From the NCBI GenBank assembly GCA_964447175.1, contig CAYURP010000013.1:1-61049 (forward strand): a stretch of 61,049 bases of DNA, in the 5' to 3' direction. The notes beneath the pieces are model-generated. The model worked only from the letters and a program-made list of their open reading frames with translations, was not told the DNA's origin and did no database searches. The DNA comes from CAYURP01 sp964447175 (GTDB lineage: Bacteria > Zixibacteria > MSB-5A5 > SM23-73-2). Positions within the stretch are counted from its first letter, which is position 1; each line of letters opens with the position of its first letter. The position numbers were made by a program, and so were the translations under genes. Shown here one piece after another: positions 16,886 through 25,872 of the stretch.

Positions 16886-17956
16886 CTAAATCTCCAGAAG
16901 ATTTTTGGGTGATCGGTTAAGCACCTCACAACCCTTTTTAGTTATGATCACATCGTCCTCAATTCTAACCCCGCCCCAGTTGGGGATGTAGACTCCTGGC
17001 TCAACGGTCACCACCATACCGGGCATTAAAACCTCTGTGCTTTTGGTAGTTAATTTGGGGAGATCGTGAACTAAAAGCCCGATACCATGTCCCAGTCCGT
17101 GTCCAAAATACTTGCCAAAGCCGGCTTTTTTGATCACATCCCGAGCAACCTTATCCAGCTTATCACATCTCAATCCAGCTCGGGCAGAACTTATTGCTTT
17201 TTTCTGTGCTTTCAACACCAGCTGATATACTTTTTTCTGTCTGGGCTTAGCTTTTCCAATTACAATGGTGCGGGTCATATCCGCGCAGTATCCATCAACT
17301 AAAGCTCCCATATCGAAGGTTACAAACTCTCCCTTTTTTATCTTCTTCTGGGAGGCTCTCCCATGGGGTAGAGCCGACCTGATACCGGAAGCCACTATGG
17401 TATCAAAGGCTGGACCTTCAGCTCCGTCTTTTTTCATCATATATTCAATCTCTGAAGCCAGGTCCTGTTCTGTAATTCCCGGCTGGATGAAATTCAGAAT
17501 CTGGGAGAAGACCCGGTCGGTGATCTGCACCGCTTTTTTTATATTTTCCAATTCTTCCTTATCCTTGATCATCATCAGGAATTCCACAAACTTCTCAGTA
17601 GGAACCAAAAGTGCTTCGGGCAGAAGTTTTTTCAATCTCTGATGCAGGGTGAAGCTGATGTTCTCCGGTTCAAAACCCAGCTTAATCCGTCTTGACTTTA
17701 AAACAGCCAGTTTAGGCAGATCGTCAAACAGGTCCCTTTCGCCGAAAATTATCTTTGAGCCTTTGACTTGTTTTTTAGCCTGCTCCCAGTATCTGAAATC
17801 TGTCAGGAAAAAAGATTGGGAAGGTGTGATCACCAGCATGCCGTTTGAACCGTTGTAACCCGACAAGTACCTCACGTTGGTCCGGGTGGTAACCAACAAT
17901 GCATCCAGTTTTTCCTGCTTTATTTTTTTCTGAACTTTGTTTATGCGTATCTTCAT
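16886..17956 (-). CDS. pepP: Xaa-Pro aminopeptidase (M24 family)
   Basis: 356 residues from the ATG at 17956. It has the creatinase-like N-terminal domain and the pita-bread metalloprotease domain. Metal ligands are visible in DMGALVDGYCADMTRT (two Asp), GHGLGHGIGL (His), TVEPGVY (Glu) and VRIEDD (Glu). The start at 17992 is rejected because the -35 and -10 boxes of its own promoter lie inside that extension. The predicted transcription start is at or next to the ATG, so the mRNA is probably leaderless. It is the first gene of the ten-gene run ending at the 8.94-kb terminator. Confidence 0.93.
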   Translation of the reverse strand: MKIRINKVQKKIKQEKLDALLVTTRTNVRYLSGYNGSNGMLVITPSQSFFLTDFRYWEQAKKQVKGSKIIFGERDLFDDLPKLAVLKSRRIKLGFEPENISFTLHQRLKKLLPEALLVPTEKFVEFLMMIKDKEELENIKKAVQITDRVFSQILNFIQPGITEQDLASEIEYMMKKDGAEGPAFDTIVASGIRSALPHGRASQKKIKKGEFVTFDMGALVDGYCADMTRTIVIGKAKPRQKKVYQLVLKAQKKAISSARAGLRCDKLDKVARDVIKKAGFGKYFGHGLGHGIGLLVHDLPKLTTKSTEVLMPGMVVTVEPGVYIPNWGGVRIEDDVIITKKGCEVLNRSPKNLLEI

Positions 17957-17963
17957 TCTTGTA

Positions 17964-17992
17964 ACAATAACACAATGGGATATTTCTGTCAA
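17964..17992 (-). promoter_or_regulatory. Promoter of the pepP-acc-gcv gene run, leaderless start
   Basis: On the minus strand TTGACA (17992-17987), exactly 17 bases, then TATTGT (17969-17964). A start 6-7 bases further falls at about 17957, and the ATG is 17956-17954. Confidence 0.75.
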
Positions 17993-18092
17993 GAAAAAAT
18001 TTAAATAATGTCACACTTATTTCACACCTGCACACCTTGTTGTAAATTTCAGTTTAACAGAAACAGTAACATAAGTGCTACAGGTCGATCAA

Positions 18093-18176
18093 TGGTAAAC
18101 GTAAAACAGCAAACTGTCAACAGTAAACAGTTAACGGTAAACGGAAAACTGATAACCGACAACAGTCAACAGACAA
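18093..18176. repeat. Degenerate 7-bp tandem array, second copy
   Basis: Twelve uninterrupted heptamers with consensus CRGTAAA (complement TTTACYG), for example CAGTAAA, CAGTTAA, CGGTAAA, CGGAAAA and CAGTCAA. It has the same consensus as the array at 8203-8279 in reverse orientation. It lies between the pepP promoter and the 3' end of rfaE2. Confidence 0.75.
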
Positions 18177-18183
18177 CTGAATT

Positions 18184-18206
18184 GGAGTGTAAACCTTCAG
18201 GTTCAC
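18184..18206. repeat. Half copy of the 1010-1077 hairpin module
   Basis: GGAGTGTAAACC-TTCA-GGTTCAC matches the reverse complement of the 1037-1058 part of the module (GGAGTGTGAACC-TTTA-GGTTCAC). It abuts the second heptamer array. Confidence 0.5.
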
Positions 18207-18223
18207 TATATGATATAATGGGG

Positions 18224-18709
18224 TTAGGGGTGAGGACAATATCTTTTAACGATGATCTGGATGATTTTTTGAGTGGACTTGCCCTTTACCTCAGGAATGG
18301 TGAAAACTTTGCCCCCGTTTTTCTCAACAATTTTCCTCCCCACAATATTTTCCTTTTCCCAGTCACCACCTTTGACTAAAACATCCGGAATTATTTTTTT
18401 TATCAGCTCTTCAGGTGTTTCCTGATCGAAGATATACACATAGTCCACGCAGCCTAAAGCGGACAAAACCAAAGCCCGGTCCTCCTGGGGAACAATGGGA
18501 CGCTTTTCACCTTTGATCTCTTTCACCGAATCATCAGAGTTGAGTCCCACAATCAGAATATCGCCAAGCTTTTTTGCCTTTTCCAGATACTCTACGTGCC
18601 CCCGGTGCAGAATATCAAAACACCCATTGGTGAACACAACCTTTCCCCCCTTACTTTTTGCTCTTTCCCTTATTTCTTTCAATTCATTTAGATTAACTAT
18701 CTTTTTCAT
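18224..18709 (-). CDS. rfaE2: D-glycero-beta-D-manno-heptose 1-phosphate adenylyltransferase
   Basis: 161 residues of the nucleotidyltransferase family. NGCFDILHRGHVEYL carries the HxGH signature and GKSTQKII is the expected C-terminal motif. It makes ADP-heptose for the lipopolysaccharide inner core. In many proteobacteria this domain is fused to the kinase as HldE. Here the two are separate adjacent genes, with the kinase 69 bases upstream. The last four residues (CPHP) are read out of spacer sequence, which suggests a slightly altered 3' end. The ribosome site is weak. Confidence 0.92.
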   Translation of the reverse strand: MKKIVNLNELKEIRERAKSKGGKVVFTNGCFDILHRGHVEYLEKAKKLGDILIVGLNSDDSVKEIKGEKRPIVPQEDRALVLSALGCVDYVYIFDQETPEELIKKIIPDVLVKGGDWEKENIVGRKIVEKNGGKVFTIPEVKGKSTQKIIQIIVKRYCPHP

Positions 18710-18778
18710 TTAAATAGCAATGAATAATGGACAGTATCTTTCTACCTTTTCTTTATAGTTAAAAAATACTCAATCAAT

Positions 18779-19774
18779 TTATTCCACAAAATCTTTTAAG
18801 TCCACCTTCAACTGTTCTTTAGTCACCTGGGCCGTGCCCAGTTCCCCTACTGTGATACCGGCAGCATGGTTGGACAAAAGCGCTGCCTCTTTGAAATCCG
18901 CACCGGCAGCCCGGGCACAGACAAAGGCGGAAATAACCGTATCCCCGGCGCCGGTTACGTCGTAAACCTCCTTGGCTGCTGTGGGAAAATGGGTCAAGGT
19001 CCGATTATTTTCAAATAAACTCATCCCTTTTTCACCCCGGGTGATCAACAAAGAATCCACATCCAATCGTTCCAGAAGTCCCCAGCCCACCTCCTCTAAA
19101 CTTTTATCATCCTTTATCCTTTTCCCGAAAACAAAACTTGCCTCATGGTGATTGGGAGTTATCACCGAAACTTTCTTGTAGCTCATAAAATGACTTTCCT
19201 TGGGATCCACCCCGATGAAAAGATCATTGTCTCTGGCTAAGGCAATCACCTTGGGCAAAAGCCCTCCGTTTATCACCCCTTTGCCGTAATCTGAGATTAT
19301 TATTCCGGCTATCTCCTTGACTTTGCTTTGAATGAAATCGAAAAGCTTTGCGGATATCTCAGAAGAGATCTCATCTGTGTTTTCCCTGTCTGCCCTTACC
19401 ACCTGTTGGGAGTGGGCAATGATTCTGGTCTTGATGGTGGTGTGGCGGTCCTGATCCACAAGGATTCCTTCACTCGACAGGTTGCTATCTTTAAAGATTT
19501 GCCTTATCCTCTCGCCATTATTATCATTACCAATTATACCTACAAGAATAGGATGATCTCCCAGAGCTTGAACGTTTAAAGCCACGTTAGCCGCCCCACC
19601 CAGCTTAAGTGTCTCCTTTAAAATCTCCACTACTGGCACCGGGGCCTCCGGAGAGATTCGGGAAACGTTACCCCAGAGATATTCATCCAGCATCACATCA
19701 CCTAAGATAAGTATCTGGTGCGAGCCCAGATTTGAGAAAATCCTTTCAAAGCTTTGTTTTGAAATCTTTTTCAT
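18779..19774 (-). CDS. rfaE1: D-glycero-beta-D-manno-heptose-7-phosphate kinase
   Basis: 331 residues of the PfkB/ribokinase family. LGGAANVALN near residue 57 and the catalytic block DVTGAGDTVISAF with its Asp base are present. GDVMLDEYLWG near the N-terminus is characteristic of the heptose kinase branch. It supplies heptose-1,7-bisphosphate to the ADP-heptose pathway with rfaE2 downstream. Together they are evidence for a lipopolysaccharide-bearing outer membrane. Confidence 0.93.
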   Translation of the reverse strand: MKKISKQSFERIFSNLGSHQILILGDVMLDEYLWGNVSRISPEAPVPVVEILKETLKLGGAANVALNVQALGDHPILVGIIGNDNNGERIRQIFKDSNLSSEGILVDQDRHTTIKTRIIAHSQQVVRADRENTDEISSEISAKLFDFIQSKVKEIAGIIISDYGKGVINGGLLPKVIALARDNDLFIGVDPKESHFMSYKKVSVITPNHHEASFVFGKRIKDDKSLEEVGWGLLERLDVDSLLITRGEKGMSLFENNRTLTHFPTAAKEVYDVTGAGDTVISAFVCARAAGADFKEAALLSNHAAGITVGELGTAQVTKEQLKVDLKDFVE

Positions 19775-19793
19775 AAACTAAACGATTTATGAC

Positions 19794-19821
19794 TTGACAT
19801 TGTCCATTAATATATTAAAAT
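19794..19821 (+). promoter_or_regulatory. Promoter for the DUF3467 gene
   Basis: TTGACA (19794-19799), a 16-base spacer and TAAAAT (19816-19821). It overlaps an upstream in-frame ATG at 19820, which supports the start at 19862. Confidence 0.6.
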
Positions 19822-19861
19822 GAATGGGAAGTGCAAGTCAATATTTGAAAAGGAGAAAATT

Positions 19862-20161
19862 ATGCAGGTCAAAGGAAAGCAGTTGAACGTGGAGTTAGGA
19901 GAAAAGGAATCAGAGGGAATATACTCCAATTTGGCTTTGATCACCCATTCGCCCCAGGAGGTGATCATCGATTTCGCCCGCATCATGCCCGGTATCCAGA
20001 AAACAAGAGTCTATGCCCGGATAATAATGACCCCGGCTCATGCCAAGATGCTTTTAAAGGCTTTAGAGGACAACATCAAGAAATTTGAGGAGCAATTCGG
20101 GCCCATAAAGGTGATGGGCAAGGATGATAAGGAAATCGGATTCCAATTCAAAAAAGAATAA
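19862..20161 (+). CDS. DUF3467 protein
   Basis: 99 residues from the ATG at 19862, which follows AAAAGGAGAAAA. The upstream ATG at 19820 lies inside the promoter. The domain runs through SNLALITHSPQEVIIDFAR and VYARIIMTPAHAKMLLKAL, the usual DUF3467 pattern, and ends with a Lys-rich tail. Proteins of this family are small, cytoplasmic and without known function. It has its own promoter and is followed 93 bases later by the branching enzyme gene. Confidence 0.85.
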   Translation: MQVKGKQLNVELGEKESEGIYSNLALITHSPQEVIIDFARIMPGIQKTRVYARIIMTPAHAKMLLKALEDNIKKFEEQFGPIKVMGKDDKEIGFQFKKE

Positions 20162-20254
20162 AATCCAACACCCTAAAAATCCAAAAGGTTCTCTGCTTTG
20201 AATTAGGAAAGCTGAATTGCCTGGACTATCCTCACAAAATTCAAGGAAAAAAAC

Positions 20255-21997
20255 ATGAAAAGAAAAAATACAATCGGATCATTTACACTTGTCTTGCATT
20301 CCCATCTACCCTATGTTATAGCTCATGGCAGATGGCCTCACGGCATGGACTGGTTAAATGAGGCAGCATCGGAATGCTACATCCCCATTTTAAACATCTT
20401 AAACGAGTTAGTGGATGAGGGCTATTCCCCCAAACTAACCATTGGAATAAGTCCCGTTTTAACCGAGCAATTGGCTGACGATTCCTTTAAGGATGAGCTT
20501 TCCTCCTATCTAAAGGTTAAAATAGATGCTGCGGAAAAGGATGCAGGGGAATTCGAAAGATACAATCACAAAAATCTCCTTAATTTAGCCCATATGTGGA
20601 GGGATTACTACACCAGAATAAAGGATGTTTTTGAAAATAAATATAACCGGGATTTAGTGGGATCGTTTAAAAAACTTCAGGATCAGGGTCACATAGAGAT
20701 AATGACCTGTGCAGCCACTCACGGTTATCTTCCACTTCTTTCACAGGACATTAGCATCCAAGCTCAGGTGAAGCTCGGGGTTTCCGTATATGAGAAATTC
20801 TATGGAAGAAAACCCAGAGGAATCTGGCTGCCAGAGTGTGCCTACCGTCCCGGCTACAAATGGAAACCGCCAGTGAAGGTTGATTCAATTCAAAAAGCTT
20901 ACTTAAGAAAAGGAGTAGAGGAATTTCTCTCTGAAAATGGAATCGATTATTTCATCATAGACGCAGCCCTGCTAAAAGGTGGCAAGGCAATCGGGGTATA
21001 CATCGACAGGTTCAAAGCCTTAAAACAGCTCTGGGGTCAATATGAAAAGGAATATCAGCCCCGGGACGAGGAATTCGACAAAACCCCCAGGGAGGTGTAT
21101 CTGGCAAGCTCAGGCGAAGGTAAAAAGCCGGTAGCTATATTTGCTCGTGATCCGGATACCGGACTTCAGGTCTGGAGTGGAGACTATGGTTATCCGGGCG
21201 ATGGCAATTATCTTGATTTCCACAAAAAACACTTTCCCGGCGGACATCGCTACTGGAAGGTTACCTCTCCTAAATCCGATCTGGCTGATAAGATGGAATA
21301 CTACCCTCCAGATGCTCAGGCAAGGGTACCGGAGAATGCTTCTCATTACAAAGAATTGATAAAAAAACTGTTGAAAGAATACCACAAGAAAACCGGGAAA
21401 AAAGGAATAGTCTGTGCTCCTTATGATTCCGAGCTTTTCGGCCACTGGTGGTTTGAGGGACCACAATTTTTAAAGCTGGTCTTGAAATACGTAGCAGACG
21501 ATCCGGACATAGAGCTGACCACCTGTTCTAAATTCTTAGATGAAATTAGACCTGAAAAGGTCATCTCCATACCCGAGGGCTCCTGGGGTGAAGGAGGTTA
21601 CCATTACATCTGGTTAAACCAGTGGACCGAGTGGTCCTGGAAACATATCTACCAGGACGAGAAAAGAATGCAAGATTTAGCATCCCAATATGGTGAAACA
21701 CAAGATGAGCACTTACAGAAGATTTTAAAACAAGCAGCCAGAGAGCTTCTTTTATTACAGGCATCTGACTGGCAGTTTTTGATCTCCACCTGGTCAGCCA
21801 GAGACTATGCCGAGCTGAGACTTACAGAGCATCATCAGAATTTCATACGTTTGGCGGATATGGCTGAAAAATATGCAAAAGGCGAAAATGTAGACCAGGG
21901 CGAATGGACCTTTTTAGGCGACTGCGAGGCAAAGAACAAGATTTTTGAAGACATAAAGCTGGAATGGTTCGCCAAAGTTGAATACCCAGCCCGATGA
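20255..21997 (+). CDS. GH57 1,4-alpha-glucan branching enzyme
   Basis: 580 residues, in the size range of GH57 branching enzymes. It has the N-terminal LHSHLPY motif (His15, His17), the nucleophile Glu194 in GIWLPECAY and the acid/base Asp391 in APYDSELFGHWWFEG. It would create alpha-1,6 branches in glycogen and works with the glycogen synthase glgA encoded near 52-54 kb. No signal peptide is present. The C-terminal helical domain of this subfamily is present (DWQFLISTWSARDYAELR). Confidence 0.92.
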   Translation: MKRKNTIGSFTLVLHSHLPYVIAHGRWPHGMDWLNEAASECYIPILNILNELVDEGYSPKLTIGISPVLTEQLADDSFKDELSSYLKVKIDAAEKDAGEFERYNHKNLLNLAHMWRDYYTRIKDVFENKYNRDLVGSFKKLQDQGHIEIMTCAATHGYLPLLSQDISIQAQVKLGVSVYEKFYGRKPRGIWLPECAYRPGYKWKPPVKVDSIQKAYLRKGVEEFLSENGIDYFIIDAALLKGGKAIGVYIDRFKALKQLWGQYEKEYQPRDEEFDKTPREVYLASSGEGKKPVAIFARDPDTGLQVWSGDYGYPGDGNYLDFHKKHFPGGHRYWKVTSPKSDLADKMEYYPPDAQARVPENASHYKELIKKLLKEYHKKTGKKGIVCAPYDSELFGHWWFEGPQFLKLVLKYVADDPDIELTTCSKFLDEIRPEKVISIPEGSWGEGGYHYIWLNQWTEWSWKHIYQDEKRMQDLASQYGETQDEHLQKILKQAARELLLLQASDWQFLISTWSARDYAELRLTEHHQNFIRLADMAEKYAKGENVDQGEWTFLGDCEAKNKIFEDIKLEWFAKVEYPAR

Positions 21998-22018
21998 GAT
22001 AACCTGAACTATGAGATA

Positions 22019-22046
22019 AGCCCCATGTTGAGGGTAACATGGGGCT
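22019..22046. repeat. Intergenic hairpin after the branching enzyme gene
   Basis: AGCCCCATGTT and AACATGGGGCT form a perfect 11-bp stem with a 6-base loop, followed by AC to give the CTAC ending seen in other hairpins of the window. There is no T run, although it could still stop transcription between the two converging genes. Confidence 0.55.
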
Positions 22047-22063
22047 ACTGATTAGAACTAATA

Positions 22064-22843
22064 TTATCCAGTGAACCTGAAGTCGTANNNNNNNNNNNNN
22101 NNNNNNNNNNNNNNNNNNNNNNNNNNNNNNNNNNNNNNNNNNNNNNNNNNNNNNNNNNNNNNNNNNNNNNNNNNNNNNNNNNNNNNNATCCCTATATAAT
22201 GAGCAAAGAAATCCTCATCAATGTTGACCACAGTCTCATCCCAGCCAGCGCTGGCATCGGCAAACGAAAATCTCAGACCACCCTCACCTCCCAAGCTGAA
22301 ATGATTGGAGAAAAAGTATTCCGCCCCGAATGCCGGGAAAAATCCCCAGGGACTGTTTAGCTCCTCGGTCAATTCCTCATTTGCCTTTTGCCAGGCAGAC
22401 GTGGCTCCTTTATCCACTGAGGCATAAGTTTTGAAAAAACCTAATAAAAAGTAAGGACAAACCTCTCTGGAATCCCTTCTTTTCAGATAGAGCTTCAATC
22501 CAATGTTTGGAGTAAGCCGGGTGAAATTCTCCTCAGTGGTATATCTATAGGTGGGACTCTCCGATTCATTCTTGTAGTAATCGTGAGTGTAGTCCAAGCC
22601 AACAAAGAAGACCAGAGGCTCTGCCAGGTCCACTCCCAGATAGCAGCCCAGAATCTGATTGGAAGGCAAAGCTGAAATATAACCTGAGCTGTATTTGTCA
22701 AAATATACCCAGTATTGAGGAGATTCCTGATACTGCAAGGATAAGGATTTGACTCCGAAATTGATCCGGGTGATGGGGAAAGCCTGGGAGGTTGAAATTA
22801 AAATCAGTCCCAGGATAATGGCAAAGATAAAATACTTTTTCAT
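22064..22843 (-). CDS. Outer-membrane beta-barrel protein, interrupted by assembly gap
   Basis: The start is the ATG at 22843, preceded by GAGGTGAGG. A signal peptide (residues 1-22, ending in SQA) is followed by alternating hydrophobic and aromatic beta strands, for example FVGLDYTHDYY and SLGGEGGLRFSF, typical of an 8- to 10-strand barrel. The 100 N at 22088-22187 hide the last strands. The final YDFRFTG ends in an aromatic-rich stretch as expected of a barrel, but its frame relative to the start is unknown. The exact family is not recognised. Confidence 0.65.
   Translation of the reverse strand: MKKYFIFAIILGLILISTSQAFPITRINFGVKSLSLQYQESPQYWVYFDKYSSGYISALPSNQILGCYLGVDLAEPLVFFVGLDYTHDYYKNESESPTYRYTTEENFTRLTPNIGLKLYLKRRDSREVCPYFLLGFFKTYASVDKGATSAWQKANEELTEELNSPWGFFPAFGAEYFFSNHFSLGGEGGLRFSFADASAGWDETVVNIDEDFFAHYIGXXXXXXXXXXXXXXXXXXXXXXXXXXXXXXXXXXYDFRFTG
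22088..22187. other. Assembly gap of 100 N
   Basis: Exactly 100 undetermined bases, the usual placeholder for a gap of unknown size. Distances across this point and the C-terminus of the barrel protein should not be trusted. Confidence 0.98.
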
Positions 22844-22921
22844 CCTCACCTCACTTTTTATGGGTTAACAGTTATTAACGATAAGTAAATCCTTTTGTGT
22901 AGCAAATTCATCTGTTTAAAA

Positions 22922-24271
22922 TTAAAAATCCGTTTTCCCTGTGAACTTAAAGTTTTTGATAAGCATGGAAGGACAAACAATGCAGCCTATATCACCCCAC
23001 CAGGAATTAATTATCTTTCTGTCACGAGATAAAAGCTGCACATTGGAGAAGGCTTTAAGCATCGATTCGGTGAACCTCAGGTTTTTTACCCCGTGCTGAA
23101 CCTTGCCATTTTCGATCCAGAAGGTGCCGTCCCGGGTCATACCGGTCATCAAAGCCTTTCTGGTATCCAGAAGTCCGTTGATATAGTGAAACCTGGTGAT
23201 TAAAAGACCTCTCTCACAGCTTTCGATCATCTTCTTTCTGGAGGAATTCCCGGCTTTGACAAAAAGATTTAAACAGAGTGCACCATCAGCCTCATCCGGA
23301 GGCAGGGCATGGCCGGTGGATTTAACCTCATCCTTGTTAGCAGTGATGGAGTCATAAACCACGCCTTTAGCCATTCCATTCTGAACCAGGTTGACTTTCT
23401 TTTTGGCAACACCTTCAAAATCAAAGGGAAAGGCAATAGCCGAATCGTCATTTCCGTCATCGTATATGCTGATATTTTCGCCCATAACCCTCTGCCCTAT
23501 CCTATCCGCCAGAAAACTGGTCTTTTCCTGGAAGGATTTGGATCCGAATCCGATATAGTTCATCCATTCCAGAAGGTTGGCAACGGCAGTGTGCTCCAGC
23601 ATAACGTCATATTCCCCGGGCTCCACGCCTTTTGGGTTTTTGCTGTCCAGGCACTTCCCAATTGCCACCTCAGCTAATTCCTCCACGTCGATTTTGCTCA
23701 CGTCCCGGTTTAATGCTTCAGAATATCCGGAGCTGTTGTCCGACATAATCACGACGTTGATGCTGGCAGAAGATAGAGGCTGGTAACACTTCACCCCATT
23801 AATGTTCATTACAGCGATCTCGGACTCTCCGGTGGAAAATGAGCCGGCCACGGTTAGATTATGCTGGGCTGCCCTGTCAAATATCTTTTTAACCTCAGCT
23901 GCTCTTTGAGCAGGAGTGAAGGATGAAGTTTTCTTGAAATGGGTTTTAACCTTTTGATATTTCTGCTTGGCAGGCAGGGTGGTGAAATCAGGATTCTCCC
24001 TCTGATTTCTGGCGATCTCCAGGGCATTCTCCAAAGCCTTTTTAAGATCATCCCTTTTAAAGGAGTTAGTTACCGCCACCCCGATCTTTTTACCCAGGAT
24101 TGCTCGGATATAGGTTTTGCTGTTGGTCTCGGACACGTTCTGGTGTATGAAAGAGTTGGCAAAGCGAGTCAGCCCGCTCTCCGAACCTATGAAAACCGCT
24201 TCGGTTTGGTCAGCCGGGGAGCTTTTCAAAATGGAGTTTAAAGTGCTGAATATCTTCTCTTTTTCTATCAT
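22922..24271 (-). CDS. tldE: TldE/PmbA-family protease subunit
   Basis: 449 residues of the TldD/PmbA family, without the HExxxH zinc motif, as expected for the TldE partner. It carries the family blocks ETNSKTYIRAILGKKIGVAV near the N-terminus and MTGMTRDGTFWIENGKV near the C-terminus. TldD and TldE form a heterodimer that degrades unfolded or modified peptides, such as microcin leaders in other bacteria. Its start overlaps the stop of tldD by four bases (ATGA). No peptide modification cluster is in the window. Confidence 0.92.
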   Translation of the reverse strand: MIEKEKIFSTLNSILKSSPADQTEAVFIGSESGLTRFANSFIHQNVSETNSKTYIRAILGKKIGVAVTNSFKRDDLKKALENALEIARNQRENPDFTTLPAKQKYQKVKTHFKKTSSFTPAQRAAEVKKIFDRAAQHNLTVAGSFSTGESEIAVMNINGVKCYQPLSSASINVVIMSDNSSGYSEALNRDVSKIDVEELAEVAIGKCLDSKNPKGVEPGEYDVMLEHTAVANLLEWMNYIGFGSKSFQEKTSFLADRIGQRVMGENISIYDDGNDDSAIAFPFDFEGVAKKKVNLVQNGMAKGVVYDSITANKDEVKSTGHALPPDEADGALCLNLFVKAGNSSRKKMIESCERGLLITRFHYINGLLDTRKALMTGMTRDGTFWIENGKVQHGVKNLRFTESMLKAFSNVQLLSRDRKIINSWWGDIGCIVCPSMLIKNFKFTGKTDF

Positions 24272-25710
24272 TTGCTCACTCCTACTTTTACGTTTCTGAA
24301 CCTGGCTGGAGAAGTTCCGTGAGCCACGTGCATTATCTGCATGGGTTCACCTTTGCCACAGTTGGGAACGCCCCAGACCCTCCAGTGATTCCTGTTGCAT
24401 ACTGCATCACAGCTATTCCAGAACTCCGGAGTTATTCCAGTGTATACCGGATTTTTGTAGACTTTACCCAGCTTTCCGTTTTTAATCTCCCAGGCAATTT
24501 CGGTTCCGAACTGGAAGTTGAGCCTCTTATCATCAATGGACCAGGATTTATTTATATCCAGTAATATCCCCTCCTGGGTATCAGCAACAAGATCATCGAA
24601 ATTCCATTCTCCTGGTTCCAGATTTATATTGGTCATCCGGATAAGGGGGATTCTGTTCCATCCGTCTGCCCTCATGGTACCATTGCTTCGCTCGCCCACA
24701 ACTCCGGCAGTTTCCCGGGAGGTAAGATAACCCACAAAAAGTCCATCCTTAACCAGATAAACCCTCTGGGCTTTTATCCCCTCGTCATCATAGCCAAAAC
24801 TCCCCAAACCCCCGGGAATAGTAGCATCTGCGGTAATTGTAACCTTATCCGATCCATATTTCAGCTTATTCTTTTTATCCAGGCTCAAGAAACTCCCTCC
24901 GGCAAGGCTGATCTCCGTTCCTAAGACCCTGTCCAGCTCCGTAGGATGTCCGCAGGACTCGTGCACCTGCAGAGCCATCTGCCCGCCGGTGATAATAATT
25001 GTGGTAGTTGCATCAGGACAGGGCTCTGCCACAAGAAGCTGCAGGGCTTCCTCCCTCACCTTTTCAGCATTCTCATACAGCTTCATTTCCTGTACAAACT
25101 CATACCCTCGGGTGGCAAAATCACCTCCAAAGGAGGTGGGGTAAGAGCGCCTTTGTACCTCTGAGCCATCCACAGCAGTGGCGGAAATCCCGGCTCCGCT
25201 CTGAAGCATCGACTGCTCAATAAATGCTCCCTCGGTTGAAGCGAAAATCTTGCCAGTTTTAATAAAAGCCATACTTCCTTCCGCCACCTTTATCTTATCG
25301 CTCTTTAACAAAATCTCGGCGGAATCCAGAAGCAGTTCGATTTTCTTATCCAGGGGAACAGTAAAAGGGTCAATAGAGTACTGGGAAGTAAACTTATCAA
25401 TATAGGGTTCAGTTTCCGTGAGAACCACGTCCTCCTTTTTAGTAGTAGCGCTGGCTTTAGCGATCTGGATAGCCCGATTGGCGATCTTTTTCATCTCTGC
25501 TTCCGTCAAGATGGAACTGGATGCAAAGCCCCAGGCGCCATCAACAATCACCCTGATTCCAAATCCCTGGTTTTCGTTCTTGGAAAGAGACTCCACGCCT
25601 TTGTTTTTAACCTTGATATTCTCCTTTAAAGTTTTTAGCTGCCTTATGTCAGCGTAATCCACCTTCTTTTTCTTAAGGTAATCAATGATTGATTTTAATT
25701 TATCCTTCAA
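24268..25710 (-). CDS. tldD: TldD zinc metalloprotease subunit
   Basis: 480 residues. The zinc motif is HESCGH (HExxxH), followed by PTELDRVLG. The C-terminal part with CGKGEPMQIMHVAHG and ARFRNVKVG is typical of TldD. It starts with TTG at 25710 behind GAGGAGG. A promoter (25775-25803) lies upstream, and tldE overlaps its end. It supplies the active site of the TldD/TldE peptidase. Confidence 0.94.
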   Translation of the reverse strand: MKDKLKSIIDYLKKKKVDYADIRQLKTLKENIKVKNKGVESLSKNENQGFGIRVIVDGAWGFASSSILTEAEMKKIANRAIQIAKASATTKKEDVVLTETEPYIDKFTSQYSIDPFTVPLDKKIELLLDSAEILLKSDKIKVAEGSMAFIKTGKIFASTEGAFIEQSMLQSGAGISATAVDGSEVQRRSYPTSFGGDFATRGYEFVQEMKLYENAEKVREEALQLLVAEPCPDATTTIIITGGQMALQVHESCGHPTELDRVLGTEISLAGGSFLSLDKKNKLKYGSDKVTITADATIPGGLGSFGYDDEGIKAQRVYLVKDGLFVGYLTSRETAGVVGERSNGTMRADGWNRIPLIRMTNINLEPGEWNFDDLVADTQEGILLDINKSWSIDDKRLNFQFGTEIAWEIKNGKLGKVYKNPVYTGITPEFWNSCDAVCNRNHWRVWGVPNCGKGEPMQIMHVAHGTSPARFRNVKVGVSK

Positions 25711-25774
25711 ACTATCCTCCTCTCATTATAATAATATACTCACTTCTGTAACTTCTTTAGAAAGTTAATGAGAA

Positions 25775-25803
25775 AATGTAAAAAAAGGGGGTTTTTAAGT
25801 CAA
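25775..25803 (-). promoter_or_regulatory. Promoter for tldD-tldE
   Basis: On the minus strand TTGACT (25803-25798), 17 bases, then TACATT (25780-25775). The start would be near 25767, leaving a 57-base leader with the ribosome site. Confidence 0.5.
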
Positions 25804-25872
25804 GAGAAATCTTTGGAATTAACCCGGGAAGACAGATTTGTAAAAATCCTCCTAACTTAAAGAACTTCAACA

